Assembly (NCBI GenBank): GCA_030652755.1 | Contig: JAUSPV010000094.1 | Coordinates: forward strand, 1 to 58,193 | Reading direction: 5' to 3' | Length of the DNA: 58,193 nt | Source of the DNA: Caulobacter sp. | Lineage (GTDB): Bacteria > Pseudomonadota > Alphaproteobacteria > Caulobacterales > Caulobacteraceae | Shown: in pieces, positions 46,201 through 54,562 of the stretch | Numbering within the stretch: the first letter of the stretch is position 1 | Layout: every line of letters starts with the position of its first letter | Notes under the pieces: model-generated | The model's input: the letters and a program-made list of their open reading frames with translations, nothing else | The model's database searches: none | What the model was told of the DNA's origin: nothing | Position numbers and translations under genes: made by a program

Positions 46201-46842
46201 CTACGAAATCGCGTCGGGCTGGAGGTTGGGATGGCCGGCGGCGATCGCCGGGTGCTGCGCCGCCTTGGCCGCGACAGCGGCGATGGCCGGGAAGGGCGTC
46301 ATGTCCACGGCGAAGCGGGCGGCGTTGTAGACCTGCGGCACGAGGCAGGCGTCGGCCAGGGAGGGCGCGTCGCCGAAGGCGTAGCCGCGCCCGTGGCGGG
46401 CTACCATCGGCTCGAGCGCGGTAAAGCCGTCGCTGATCCAGCGTTGCGCCCAGGCGTTGCGCGCCGGCTCCTCGACCCCCAGGCCGGCCAGGGCCTTGAG
46501 GATGCGCAGGTTGTTCACCGGGTGGATGTCGCAGGCCACGATGTACGCCATCGCCCGCACCACCTGCCGGTCGAAGGCGTCCTTCGGCAGCAACGGCGGC
46601 TGCGGATGGGCCTCCTCCAGCCACTCCAGGATCGACAGCGACTGGGTCAGCACCCGTCCGTTTTCCAGCACCAGAGACGGCACCAGGTCCTGGGCGTTGA
46701 CCGCGTGATAGGCGTCGCTCTTCTGTTGGCCGGCGACCAGGTCGACCGGGACGACCTCGTAGGCGAGGCCCTTGAGGTTCAGGCCGATGCGGACGCGGTA
46801 GGGCGCCGAGGCCCGCCAGGCGCTGTGCAGCTTGAGGACCAT
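46201..46842 (-). CDS. maiA: Zeta-class glutathione transferase, maleylacetoacetate/maleylpyruvate isomerase
   Basis: A 213-residue GST-fold isomerase. The N-terminal catalytic loop SAWRASAPYRVRIGLNLKG corresponds to the SSxxxRVRI motif of the zeta class; NAQDLVPSLVLENG and LTQSLSILEWLEE bind glutathione. The C-terminal SLADACLVPQVYNA is diagnostic. With the FAH-family hydrolase (1-nt overlap) it would convert maleyl- to fumaryl-pyruvate or -acetoacetate, then hydrolyse it, in gentisate or tyrosine breakdown. The ring-cleaving dioxygenase is not in the window. Confidence 0.85.
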   Translation of the reverse strand: MVLKLHSAWRASAPYRVRIGLNLKGLAYEVVPVDLVAGQQKSDAYHAVNAQDLVPSLVLENGRVLTQSLSILEWLEEAHPQPPLLPKDAFDRQVVRAMAYIVACDIHPVNNLRILKALAGLGVEEPARNAWAQRWISDGFTALEPMVARHGRGYAFGDAPSLADACLVPQVYNAARFAVDMTPFPAIAAVAAKAAQHPAIAAGHPNLQPDAIS

Positions 46843-47489
46843 CAGACCACTTTGAAGGCGATGGTTCCGACGCCCTCGACCTCGCCGGTCACCGCGTCGC
46901 CGCGTTGCAGCGCCGCGACGCCCTCGGGCGTCCCGGTGTAGATCAAGTCGCCCGGCTCCAGGGTCCAGAGCTTGCCGGCCTCGGCGATGATCTCCTCGAC
47001 CGACCAGATCATGTCGGCGACCTGCGCCTGCTGCCGAACCTGGCCGTTGACGGACAGGGCGATGGCGCCCTGCGGGATGGTTCCGTCGAACGGGCGGATG
47101 GCGCTGATCGGGGCGCTGGCGTCGAAACCCTTGGCGGCGTCCCAGGGCTGGCCCTTGGCCTTGAAGCCGTTCTGCAGGTCGCGGCGAGTCAGATCGACCC
47201 CGACCGCGAAGCCGAAGATCGCCCCGCCCTCGCCGATCGCCACGACCAGCTCGATCTCATGGTGCAGGTCGCTGGTCGCGGTCGGATAGGGGACGTCGGC
47301 GCCGGGCGGAACGATGGCGTCGGCCGGCTTGGAGAAGAAGAACGGCGGGTCGCGGTCGTCGCCGCCCATCTCGCGCCGGTGGGCGGCGTAGTTGCGGCCG
47401 ACGCAGAGGATGCGGCGCACGGGGAATGGCCGGTCAGACCCCTCAACGGGGACGACCGGTTGTGGGCGGATCGATACGGCGTAGGTCAT
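46842..47489 (-). CDS. Fumarylacetoacetate hydrolase-family protein (fumarylpyruvate hydrolase-like)
   Basis: A 215-residue FAH-fold hydrolase. ILCVGRNYAAHRREMG, FFFSKPADAIVPPGADV, LHHEIELVVAIGEGG (metal-binding Glu pair) and GDLIYTGTPEGVAAL are the family motifs. The length and the partner isomerase fit fumarylpyruvate hydrolase of the gentisate route better than the two-domain 420-residue FAH of tyrosine degradation. It leads the operon; AGGAAG lies upstream of the ATG. Confidence 0.85.
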   Translation of the reverse strand: MTYAVSIRPQPVVPVEGSDRPFPVRRILCVGRNYAAHRREMGGDDRDPPFFFSKPADAIVPPGADVPYPTATSDLHHEIELVVAIGEGGAIFGFAVGVDLTRRDLQNGFKAKGQPWDAAKGFDASAPISAIRPFDGTIPQGAIALSVNGQVRQQAQVADMIWSVEEIIAEAGKLWTLEPGDLIYTGTPEGVAALQRGDAVTGEVEGVGTIAFKVV

Positions 47490-47670
47490 GGCGGGCTTCC
47501 TAGAATGTTTGGAGGCGGTTGGAAACGGCGGTCGCGTTCTCTGATCAGGTCCGGGTTCCCGCCTTTAACCCGCCGTCAACGCGGGCGGTGGTTTTCTGGC
47601 CGCGCAACGCCCACTGGCGCCGGTTCCATCGCGGAGACCGGGTCCGACGGATGGACGAGGGGGATGGGGC

Positions 47671-49212
47671 ATGGGCTTCGGGGACATGAAGATTCCCGCG
47701 AAGTTGACTCTGGTCTTCGCGGCGCTGGTCCTGACCATCGCGGCGACGGGAGCCGTCGCGCACGTCAACGCCAGCGCGCATGAGCGGTCGGTGGCCCGCA
47801 TGGCGGAGGCCCATCGCGCCAAGCTGGCCGCGAGCCGCGTGGAGTTCGGCCTGATCCGGCAGGAGAACTCCCTGCGCGGCTTCCTCCTGTCAGGTGATCC
47901 CTACTACCTGCGGCGCATCACCCGGACGCATGCCCCGGCCTTCGAGACCGCCCTCGCCGACCTGCGGGCGGCGGGCGCCGGCGCGCGGGCGGACGCCATC
48001 GCCGCGGCCTACGCCGGCTATCGCAGCACCGTGATCGAGCCGATCACCCGTCTTGAGCACGATCCGGCGGGCCGGCAGGCGGCCTTTGCCCTGGTGAGGC
48101 CCGACGGCGAGGCCGATCACGCCATCAAGCCGGCCGAGGCGGCGGTTGATCGCGCCATGGCCGAGGCCGGTGCGCGAATCCTTGTCGAGACCAATGTCCA
48201 GGCCCGGGCGGAAGCCCTGCTACGGGTGACCCTGGTGGCTGGCGTCGTCGTCACCCTGTTGCTGACGGTCCTCGCCGCATGGTGGCTGTCCCGCGTGATC
48301 GCCAGGCCCGTGGTCGGCCTGGCCCGCGCCATGGACCGGGTTCGCGCCGGCGAGGGCCTGGAGGCGCTGTCACGCCCGCCGGGCCGCGACGAGATCGGCC
48401 GGCTGACCACCGCCTTCAACGAGATGGTCGCCGACCTGAAATGGCATGACGCCTCGCTGCGCCGGGCGATGGACGAGCTCGGCCGGGCCCGCGACGCGGC
48501 CGAAACGTCCGATCGGCTCAAGAGCCAGTTCCTCGCCAACATGAGCCATGAGATCCGCACGCCGCTGAACGGCGTGCTGGGCATGATCCAGGCGATGCAG
48601 CTGGAGCCGCTGGCCCCGGCCCAGGCCGGACGCGCCGCATTGGCCCGGCAGTCCGCCGAGGCGCTGCTGACGGTCATCGACGACATCCTGGAGCTGGCCA
48701 AGATAGAGGCCGGCAAGGCCGAGCTGAGGCTCGCGCCGCTGGATCTGCGCGAGGTTCTCGAAGAGGTCGCGGCGGCCCATGCGCCGGCCGCGGGGGCCCA
48801 GGGGCTGGCGCTGTCGGTCAAGGTCGAGGAGGCCGTCGAGGGCGCCTGGCTTGGCGACGCGGCCCTGCTGACCCGCGTGCTCGGCGCGCTGACCTCAAAC
48901 GCCGTGAAATTCACGCCCCAGGGCAGGGTGGCTCTCAAGGCGTTCGCCACCGGTGACGGCGTGCGGATCACCGTGCGGGATACCGGTATCGGCATTCCGG
49001 CCGACCAGCAGGGCGCGCTGTTCCGCAAGTTCACCCAGGTCGACGGCGCCGCGACCCGGCGGTTCGGCGGCGTGGGCCTGGGCCTGGCTATCTGCCGCGA
49101 GCTGACCGGTCTGATGGGCGGGGCCGTGTCGGTCGAGAGCGCGCCGGGCGAGGGCTCCTGTTTCATCCTCGACCTGCCGCTCGCGCGTCAGGCCGCGCTG
49201 CGGGCCGCCTGA
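47671..49212 (+). CDS. Membrane sensor histidine kinase (CHASE3-like, HAMP)
   Basis: A 513-residue kinase with two membrane helices (about 12-32 and 185-206) bounding a helical periplasmic sensor of about 150 residues (FGLIRQENSLRGFLLSGDP is CHASE3-like). A HAMP domain follows (SRVIARPVVGLARAMDRV). The phosphoacceptor is His293 (FLANMSHEIRTPLNG). ATP-binding boxes follow: TSNAVKFTPQG, DTGIGIPADQ and GGVGLGLAIC. There is no receiver domain and no response regulator nearby, so its partner lies elsewhere. A 181-bp spacer separates it from the divergent FAH gene. Confidence 0.92.
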   Translation: MGFGDMKIPAKLTLVFAALVLTIAATGAVAHVNASAHERSVARMAEAHRAKLAASRVEFGLIRQENSLRGFLLSGDPYYLRRITRTHAPAFETALADLRAAGAGARADAIAAAYAGYRSTVIEPITRLEHDPAGRQAAFALVRPDGEADHAIKPAEAAVDRAMAEAGARILVETNVQARAEALLRVTLVAGVVVTLLLTVLAAWWLSRVIARPVVGLARAMDRVRAGEGLEALSRPPGRDEIGRLTTAFNEMVADLKWHDASLRRAMDELGRARDAAETSDRLKSQFLANMSHEIRTPLNGVLGMIQAMQLEPLAPAQAGRAALARQSAEALLTVIDDILELAKIEAGKAELRLAPLDLREVLEEVAAAHAPAAGAQGLALSVKVEEAVEGAWLGDAALLTRVLGALTSNAVKFTPQGRVALKAFATGDGVRITVRDTGIGIPADQQGALFRKFTQVDGAATRRFGGVGLGLAICRELTGLMGGAVSVESAPGEGSCFILDLPLARQAALRAA

Positions 49213-49229
49213 CGGGGCGCCCTGGACGT

Positions 49230-50375
49230 TCAGACAGCAAGCGCCTTGCGATAGGCTGACACGGCGCGATCAACGGAGAACACCTCCGCCCGCTGTCGCA
49301 GGCCGCGCGGGTCGGGCGGCGAGGCCAGCACCTCGATAATCGCCGTGGCGAGCGCATCTGGATCGCCGACGGGCGTAAGGCGGCCGAACCGACCCTGTTC
49401 CAGGATCTCCCCGGGGCCGGTCGGACAATCGGTGCTCACCACCGGGACGCCACAGGCGAGCGCCTCGACGATCACGTTGCCGAAGCCTTCGCTCCTGGAG
49501 CTCATGACGAAGACATCGGCGGCGGAGATGTACCCATGCGGGGTCGGCTGATGGCCTCCGAATGTGACGGAGCCGGCGACGCCGAGATCTTCCGCCAGCG
49601 CCTCCAGGCGCGGCCGCTCGGGGCCTTCGCCCAGGATCAGCAGCCGCGCATCGAGGCTCTTGCGAACGACCGAGAAGGCGCGGAGCAGCGTGCCCTGGTC
49701 CTTCATCACCTTGAGATTGGCGACCGCGATGAGGCGCGGCCCCTCGCCCGTGACCCAGCGGTTCATCAGGTCATCGTCGCAGGGCCGGGCGGGCGCGAGC
49801 GGGGTTATCGGGTTGAAGATGACGCTGACGCGGCCGCGCCTGAGGCCCGACAGCCTCGCCACCTCCTCGGCCACCCCCCGGGAGACAGCGACGACCGCGT
49901 CGGCCGCCGGGTAGCTGAGGCGCATCGCCGCGGCGATGGCCCGCCGCATGACGGGAGACTGGCCGGGTTTTGTCTGGCTGAGAATGCAGTGATCGGAGGT
50001 GACGACGCGGCAGTGGACGCCCGCCAACCGACGCGCCCAGACCGCGAGCGAGGTGAGGGGCCACAGGGCCGCGAGCACCGCCCGGGGCCGTCGATCCTTC
50101 AGGTAGCGCACCAACGGAAACAGCGCGTCCCGCACCCTGGCGGCGTTGAGGTCATGGACCTGTATGGTCGGCGGGAGTTCGGTCAGGAGCTCGCCAATCG
50201 CGCGCCGCAGGACGAACTCGACGCGCAGCCCGGCGCTGTCCATCTCGCGGGCCAGCGTCACGCACACGTGCTCGGCCCCGCCGCACCTCAGGTCATGCAG
50301 GACCATCGTCACGTCCGGGCGGGCGCCGGGACGCTTTGTGGAGGCCGAAGGCGGTGAGTCAGATGAAGTCGTCAT
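49230..50375 (-). CDS. GT4-family glycosyltransferase
   Basis: A 381-residue GT-B transferase. The N-terminal domain opens TMVLHDLRCGGAEHVCVTL with the acceptor-side GGAE loop. The C-terminal donor domain has IAVANLKVMKDQGTLLRAF, LLILGEGPERPRLEAL, and the nucleotide-sugar EX7E motif in EGFGNVIVEALACGVPVVSTD (read as EGFGNVIVEALACG). It probably adds a sugar in cell-surface polysaccharide assembly; no other polysaccharide gene adjoins it. It is convergent with the histidine kinase (17 bp). Confidence 0.88.
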   Translation of the reverse strand: MTTSSDSPPSASTKRPGARPDVTMVLHDLRCGGAEHVCVTLAREMDSAGLRVEFVLRRAIGELLTELPPTIQVHDLNAARVRDALFPLVRYLKDRRPRAVLAALWPLTSLAVWARRLAGVHCRVVTSDHCILSQTKPGQSPVMRRAIAAAMRLSYPAADAVVAVSRGVAEEVARLSGLRRGRVSVIFNPITPLAPARPCDDDLMNRWVTGEGPRLIAVANLKVMKDQGTLLRAFSVVRKSLDARLLILGEGPERPRLEALAEDLGVAGSVTFGGHQPTPHGYISAADVFVMSSRSEGFGNVIVEALACGVPVVSTDCPTGPGEILEQGRFGRLTPVGDPDALATAIIEVLASPPDPRGLRQRAEVFSVDRAVSAYRKALAV

Positions 50376-50461
50376 GGTCCGCCCGGCCTTCTCCCTCGAT
50401 CAGCTGTGGCGACGCGGTTGCTGGCCGCTGAAGCGGCCTTGGCCGGAAGTGTCGTGACCGG

Positions 50462-52285
50462 TCAGGCCGGATCGAACTCGCTGACGAGGTGGCCGGGCGC
50501 CACCTCCATGAGCCGGGGGACGTAGACCGCCGCCCCCACGTCGGTCGACAGCCGGGAGGGCAGGAACCGCAAGCCCGCGCTTGGATCGAGCGGCGAGGGC
50601 GGCTCGCCGGTCAGCTTCACCCGAACCCGGCTGCGCTCGATCGTCGGATCAGGGATCGGCGCGGCCGACAGCAGGGCCCGGGTATAGGGGTGGGTGGGGT
50701 TCTCGTAGAGCTGCTCGCGGCTGGCCAGCTCCATGACCCGGCCCATGTAGAGCACCAGCACGCGATGGCTGATCTCGCGGACCACGGCCAGGTCATGGCT
50801 GATGAACAACATCGCCATGCCCAGCTCCTTCTGGAGGTGGATCAGCAGGTCGATGATCTGGGCCCGGATGGTGACGTCCAGCGCGCTGACCGCCTCGTCG
50901 CAAATCACCAGCTTCGGCTCAAGGATCATCGCCCGGGCGATGCCGACGCGCTGGTTCTGGCCGCCGCTCAGCTCGTGTGGATAGCGGTTGATCAGGGTTG
51001 GCGACAGGCCGCAGCGGTCCATCATCGCCGCCGCCGCGGCCTCGCGTTCCCGCCGGTTCAGGCCCGGGCTGAAGACCTGCAGCGGCTCGGCGATGGAGTC
51101 GCCGACCGTCATGCGGGGGTCCAGACTGGCCAGCGGGTCCTGGAAGACGATCTGCAGGTCCTTGCGCGCGGCGCGCAGGGTTTCGCGGTCGGCATGGGTG
51201 ATGTCGCGACCCAGAACGGTCACCGTGCCGCCCAGCTCGCCGCCGCCCGGCGGCAGCAGGTTCAGCGCCGCCCGGGCCAGGGTGGACTTGCCGCTGCCGC
51301 TTTCGCCGACCACGCCGAGCGTCTCGCCCTGGCGGACATGAAAGCTGACGCCGTCCACGGCGCGCAGCGGGACCTTGCGGCCGAACATGCCCTTGTGGAT
51401 GTCGAACCAGACCTTCACGTCCTTGCCCTCGACCACCACCGGTCCGTCGGCGGGCGCGGGATCTATGGTCGGGCGGCCGCCGCGATCGTCGCGGTCCAGC
51501 CGCGGGATGGCCTCGAGCAGGTCGCGCGTGTAGTCGGTCTTCGGGCTGGCGAAGACCTCCCCCACGGGCCCCGCCTCGACATAGGCGCCGTCCTTCATCA
51601 CGCAGACCCGGTCGGCCAGCCGGGCGATGACGCCCATGTCGTGGGTGATCAACACCATGGCCGCGCCGGTCTCGCGCAGAAGTTCGGCCATCAGATCGAG
51701 GATCTCGGCCTGGACGGTGACGTCCAGGGCGGTGGTCGGCTCGTCGGCGATCAGCAGGCGCGGGTCGCAGGCCATGGCGCCGGCGATCATCACCCGCTGC
51801 CGCATGCCGCCGCTCAGTTCGTGCGGATACTGTTCCATGCGCCGCTCGGCCTCGGGAATCCGCACGCGCTTGAGCCAGTCCAGCGCCTTGGCCCGCGCCG
51901 CCTTGTGCGACAGGCCAAGGTGAAGGCGCAGCGGCTCGGCGATCTGCTCGCCGATCTTCACATGCGGCGTCAGGGCGGTCAGCGGGTCCTGGAAGATCAT
52001 CGTCATCTTCGAGCCGCGCAGGCGGTTCAGCTCGGACGGCTTGAGGCCGATCAACTCCTGCCCGTCCAGCCGGGCCGAGCCGCTGGCGGCGCCGTTGCCG
52101 GCCAGCAGACCCATGATGGTCATGAAGGTCTGGCTCTTGCCGCTGCCGCTTTCACCGACCACGCCGAGACACTCGCCGGCCTTGACGGTCAGGGAGACGC
52201 CACGCACCGCCTCGACAGCGCCGTCATGGGTCTGGAAGGTGACCTTCAGGTCTTCGACGGCGAGAACGGGATCGGTCTGGGTCAC
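50462..52285 (-). CDS. Double-ATPase peptide-type ABC transporter protein
   Basis: A 607-residue protein with two complete nucleotide-binding domains of the Opp/Dpp DF type. P-loops are VVGESGSGKSQTF and VVGESGSGKSTLA; signature motifs are LSGGMRQRV and LSGGQNQRVGIARA. Walker B motifs are LLIADEPTTALD and LVICDEAVSALD, the second with Ala for Pro. Each half ends in the oligopeptide-type extension (SRVRVKLTGEPPSPLDP). Fused forms such as YejF or GsiA power peptide or glutathione import. No permease or binding-protein gene adjoins it, so the substrate is unknown. Confidence 0.92.
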   Translation of the reverse strand: MTQTDPVLAVEDLKVTFQTHDGAVEAVRGVSLTVKAGECLGVVGESGSGKSQTFMTIMGLLAGNGAASGSARLDGQELIGLKPSELNRLRGSKMTMIFQDPLTALTPHVKIGEQIAEPLRLHLGLSHKAARAKALDWLKRVRIPEAERRMEQYPHELSGGMRQRVMIAGAMACDPRLLIADEPTTALDVTVQAEILDLMAELLRETGAAMVLITHDMGVIARLADRVCVMKDGAYVEAGPVGEVFASPKTDYTRDLLEAIPRLDRDDRGGRPTIDPAPADGPVVVEGKDVKVWFDIHKGMFGRKVPLRAVDGVSFHVRQGETLGVVGESGSGKSTLARAALNLLPPGGGELGGTVTVLGRDITHADRETLRAARKDLQIVFQDPLASLDPRMTVGDSIAEPLQVFSPGLNRREREAAAAAMMDRCGLSPTLINRYPHELSGGQNQRVGIARAMILEPKLVICDEAVSALDVTIRAQIIDLLIHLQKELGMAMLFISHDLAVVREISHRVLVLYMGRVMELASREQLYENPTHPYTRALLSAAPIPDPTIERSRVRVKLTGEPPSPLDPSAGLRFLPSRLSTDVGAAVYVPRLMEVAPGHLVSEFDPA

Positions 52286-52355
52286 GGCGGTACTCTGAAG
52301 CGAGGGCGCGAAGCCGCCGACCTTATCGATCAGCGGCTGACGCGCAAATGAACGT

Positions 52356-53222
52356 TCAGCCAGCGCCGTTCAGAAGCGCGACGATGGCGTCGAGCGCCTC
52401 GCTTTCGTCCAGCATCGGCGCATGGCCCACCCCGGGGACCTCGGCATAGGCCATGTGGGGCGCCGCGGCGCGCATCCTGGCGGCGATCCCGGCGCTGAGG
52501 ATGTCCGACGTCGCCCCGCGGATCAGCAGCGCCGGCCGGCCGGCCGCCAGCGCCCCGAAGACCGGCCACAGGTCCGGCGGCGGCGCCGACGGGTCGGCGG
52601 CGCGGATCGGCACGGCGATGTCCGGGTCGTAGTCCAGCACCGGCCGGCCGCCCTGCTCGCGGAAGGTCCGGCGGGCCATGCGATCCCAGTCGGAGTCGTC
52701 ATAGGACGGAAACACCGCGCCGTTGCCCGCCTTCACCCAGGCGGCCGCGCCGGCCCAGTCGGCCACATCGGCGATGACGCCGACATAGCCGGCGATCCGC
52801 GCCAGACCCTCCGGGGCGATCTCCGGACCGACGTCGTTGAGCACGGCCGCGGCGATGGCGCCTGGCCGCATGAGGGCCAGGGTCATCATGATCAGTCCGC
52901 CCATGCTGGTGCCGATGAAGGCGGCGCTGCTGATCGCCTGGTCGTCGAGCAGGGCCATGATGTCGGCGGCGTACATGCCGGGATTGTAGGTCATCGGGTC
53001 CGGCGACCGTTCCGAAGCGCCTCGACCGCGAACATCGACGGCGATGACCCGCCGCCCCGTGGCCGCCACGATGGCCGGCGCCAGGTCCTCGAAATCGCGG
53101 GCGTTGCGCGTCAGGCCATGGATGCAGACCACCGGCGCGTGATCGGCCGAGCCCTGATAGTCGCGCGCGTGCAGGGCAAGGCCGTCGGCGGAGCGCCAGT
53201 GAAGAGACGTGAAGACTGTCAT
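52356..53222 (-). CDS. Alpha/beta-fold hydrolase
   Basis: A 288-residue hydrolase. VVCIHGLTRNARDF is the oxyanion-hole loop, the nucleophile serine lies in FIGTSMGGLI, an acidic residue follows in LLIRGATSDIL, and the catalytic His is in VPGVGHAPMLDE. The cap region (about 140-210) is Trp/Asp-rich. Substrate cannot be inferred; esterases, haloperoxidase-like and lactonase-like enzymes share this plan. The start at 53222 (MTVFTSLHWRSADG) is by homology. Confidence 0.85.
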   Translation of the reverse strand: MTVFTSLHWRSADGLALHARDYQGSADHAPVVCIHGLTRNARDFEDLAPAIVAATGRRVIAVDVRGRGASERSPDPMTYNPGMYAADIMALLDDQAISSAAFIGTSMGGLIMMTLALMRPGAIAAAVLNDVGPEIAPEGLARIAGYVGVIADVADWAGAAAWVKAGNGAVFPSYDDSDWDRMARRTFREQGGRPVLDYDPDIAVPIRAADPSAPPPDLWPVFGALAAGRPALLIRGATSDILSAGIAARMRAAAPHMAYAEVPGVGHAPMLDESEALDAIVALLNGAG

Positions 53223-53361
53223 GGGGCCATCTTGCCTTCGGCGGGCGTCGGGGATCAACCGCCGCGACGCATCGCCGCCCTGCGCGACGAATCGCAGACG
53301 AACACCATTTTCTAATGCAGGCTGCGGTATCGTCTCCATCTCCGACAACGGACGCCCGTCC

Positions 53362-53493
53362 ATGCGCCTGATCCCCAACTCTCCCTACGACGAGTCCGCC
53401 ACGCCGAGCGTGCGAAAGCTGGTGATCGCCGCCGCCCCCTGGGCGATCCTCGCCCTGACCGCCCTGATCCTTCTGGTGACATCGCGCGCCTAG
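53362..53493 (+). CDS. 43-residue single-pass membrane peptide
   Basis: A short frame MRLIPNSPYDESATPSVRKL followed by one hydrophobic helix (about 21-40, AAAPWAILALTALILLV) and TSRA. It lies alone between the a/b hydrolase and the MipZ-like gene. An N-terminal Pro/Ser-rich cytoplasmic part and a single helix make a credible small membrane protein. The ribosome site is weak and no family is recognised. Confidence 0.4.
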   Translation: MRLIPNSPYDESATPSVRKLVIAAAPWAILALTALILLVTSRA

Positions 53494-53519
53494 ATGTCGC
53501 GCCACAGGCGCGTGCGATT

Positions 53520-53524
53520 GACTC
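53520..53524. promoter_or_regulatory. GANTC site upstream of the MipZ-like gene
   Basis: GACTC lies 53 bp before the MipZ-like ATG and forms part of a TTGACT -35-like hexamer (53518-53523). CcrM methylation activates mipZ in C. crescentus, so the site is suggestive. A CCTTG/CAAGG inverted repeat lies just downstream (near 53540-53560). Confidence 0.4.
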
Positions 53525-53576
53525 CACAGCGGTTCTACACCTTGGTTTCGCCGAACAAGGTTCGTGGGGATTAAGC

Positions 53577-54503
53577 ATGTTCGGCGCTATGCAGGGGGGC
53601 GCCCTGGGGCCGCGTCGCCACAGGGTTGCGCCGGGAAGCCGGCGATACCGCGCCCGGGTGGTTGTCGTCGGAAATGAGAAGGGCGGGGCCGGCAAATCGA
53701 CCCTGGCCGCTCTGATCGCCATCTCGATGCTCTACCGGGGCCAGAGGGTCTCGGTGATCGACCTGGACCTTCGCCAGCAGAGCCTGTCGCGACTGCTGGC
53801 CAATCGTCGCCGCTGGTTGCCCGCCGCTGGCGTCAAGGCGCCGTCGCCGCTCGAGTACAAGCTGGTCGAGGACCCCGCGCGCATCGCCGACGATCAACCG
53901 CTGGCCTTGCGGCTGTTCGAGGAAGCCATGGTCATGGCGATGGGCGACTCCGATCTCATCGTCATCGACACGCCGGGAAGCGACACCGCCGTGTCCCGCG
54001 CGGCGCACCTGCAGGCCGACCTGATCGTTACGCCGATGAATGACAGCTTCGTCGACTTCGACGTGCTTGGAAACGTCGATCCGGTGACCCTGCGGCTGGT
54101 TCAGGCCAGCCACTACGCCGAGACCGTCCTCAACGTGCGGACGATGCGAGCTCACAACAACCGTCGACTCGACTGGGTCGTACTGCGCAATCGCCTTGCG
54201 GGGGCCGACACCAACAACCGCGAGCGGGTCGGCCTGGCGCTGGACAGCCTTTCGGAAGAGCTCGGCTTCCGGATCGGGCCGCCCCTGCGCGAGCGGGTGG
54301 CCTATCGTGAGATGTTTCCCTTCGGTCTGACCCTGGCCGACGTGTCTGCCGGCTTGCGACCCAACAAGGTGAGCAGTCCCAAGCTCGCCGCGCGGGAGGA
54401 GGTCAACGCCCTGCTCGAGGCGCTGGGCCTCATCGTTCTGGCCCCGCGCCCCGCGCCCGTGCTTCGCCCGGTCGAGCACGCCGCGTTCGCCGCCAGCCTC
54501 TGA
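53577..54503 (+). CDS. MipZ-family ParA-like ATPase with basic N-terminal extension
   Basis: A 308-residue P-loop ATPase. [19 protein letters not shown] is the deviant Walker A of ParA/MinD proteins. [55 protein letters not shown] and [19 protein letters not shown] match MipZ, the division-site inhibitor that forms a gradient from ParB-bound poles in Caulobacter. Compared with MipZ there are about 24 extra N-terminal residues rich in Arg ([17 protein letters not shown]) and a C-terminal extension. GTGGGG precedes the ATG at 53577. Whether this is the only MipZ of the organism or a second copy cannot be seen here. Confidence 0.85.
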   Translation: MFGAMQGGALGPRRHRVAPGSRRYRARVVVVGNEKGGAGKSTLAALIAISMLYRGQRVSVIDLDLRQQSLSRLLANRRRWLPAAGVKAPSPLEYKLVEDPARIADDQPLALRLFEEAMVMAMGDSDLIVIDTPGSDTAVSRAAHLQADLIVTPMNDSFVDFDVLGNVDPVTLRLVQASHYAETVLNVRTMRAHNNRRLDWVVLRNRLAGADTNNRERVGLALDSLSEELGFRIGPPLRERVAYREMFPFGLTLADVSAGLRPNKVSSPKLAAREEVNALLEALGLIVLAPRPAPVLRPVEHAAFAASL

Positions 54504-54562
54504 GCCTTGCGGCCGTTGGAGCCGGACTGTTAAGTCCCCATCTCAGACGGCCGGATACGCTC

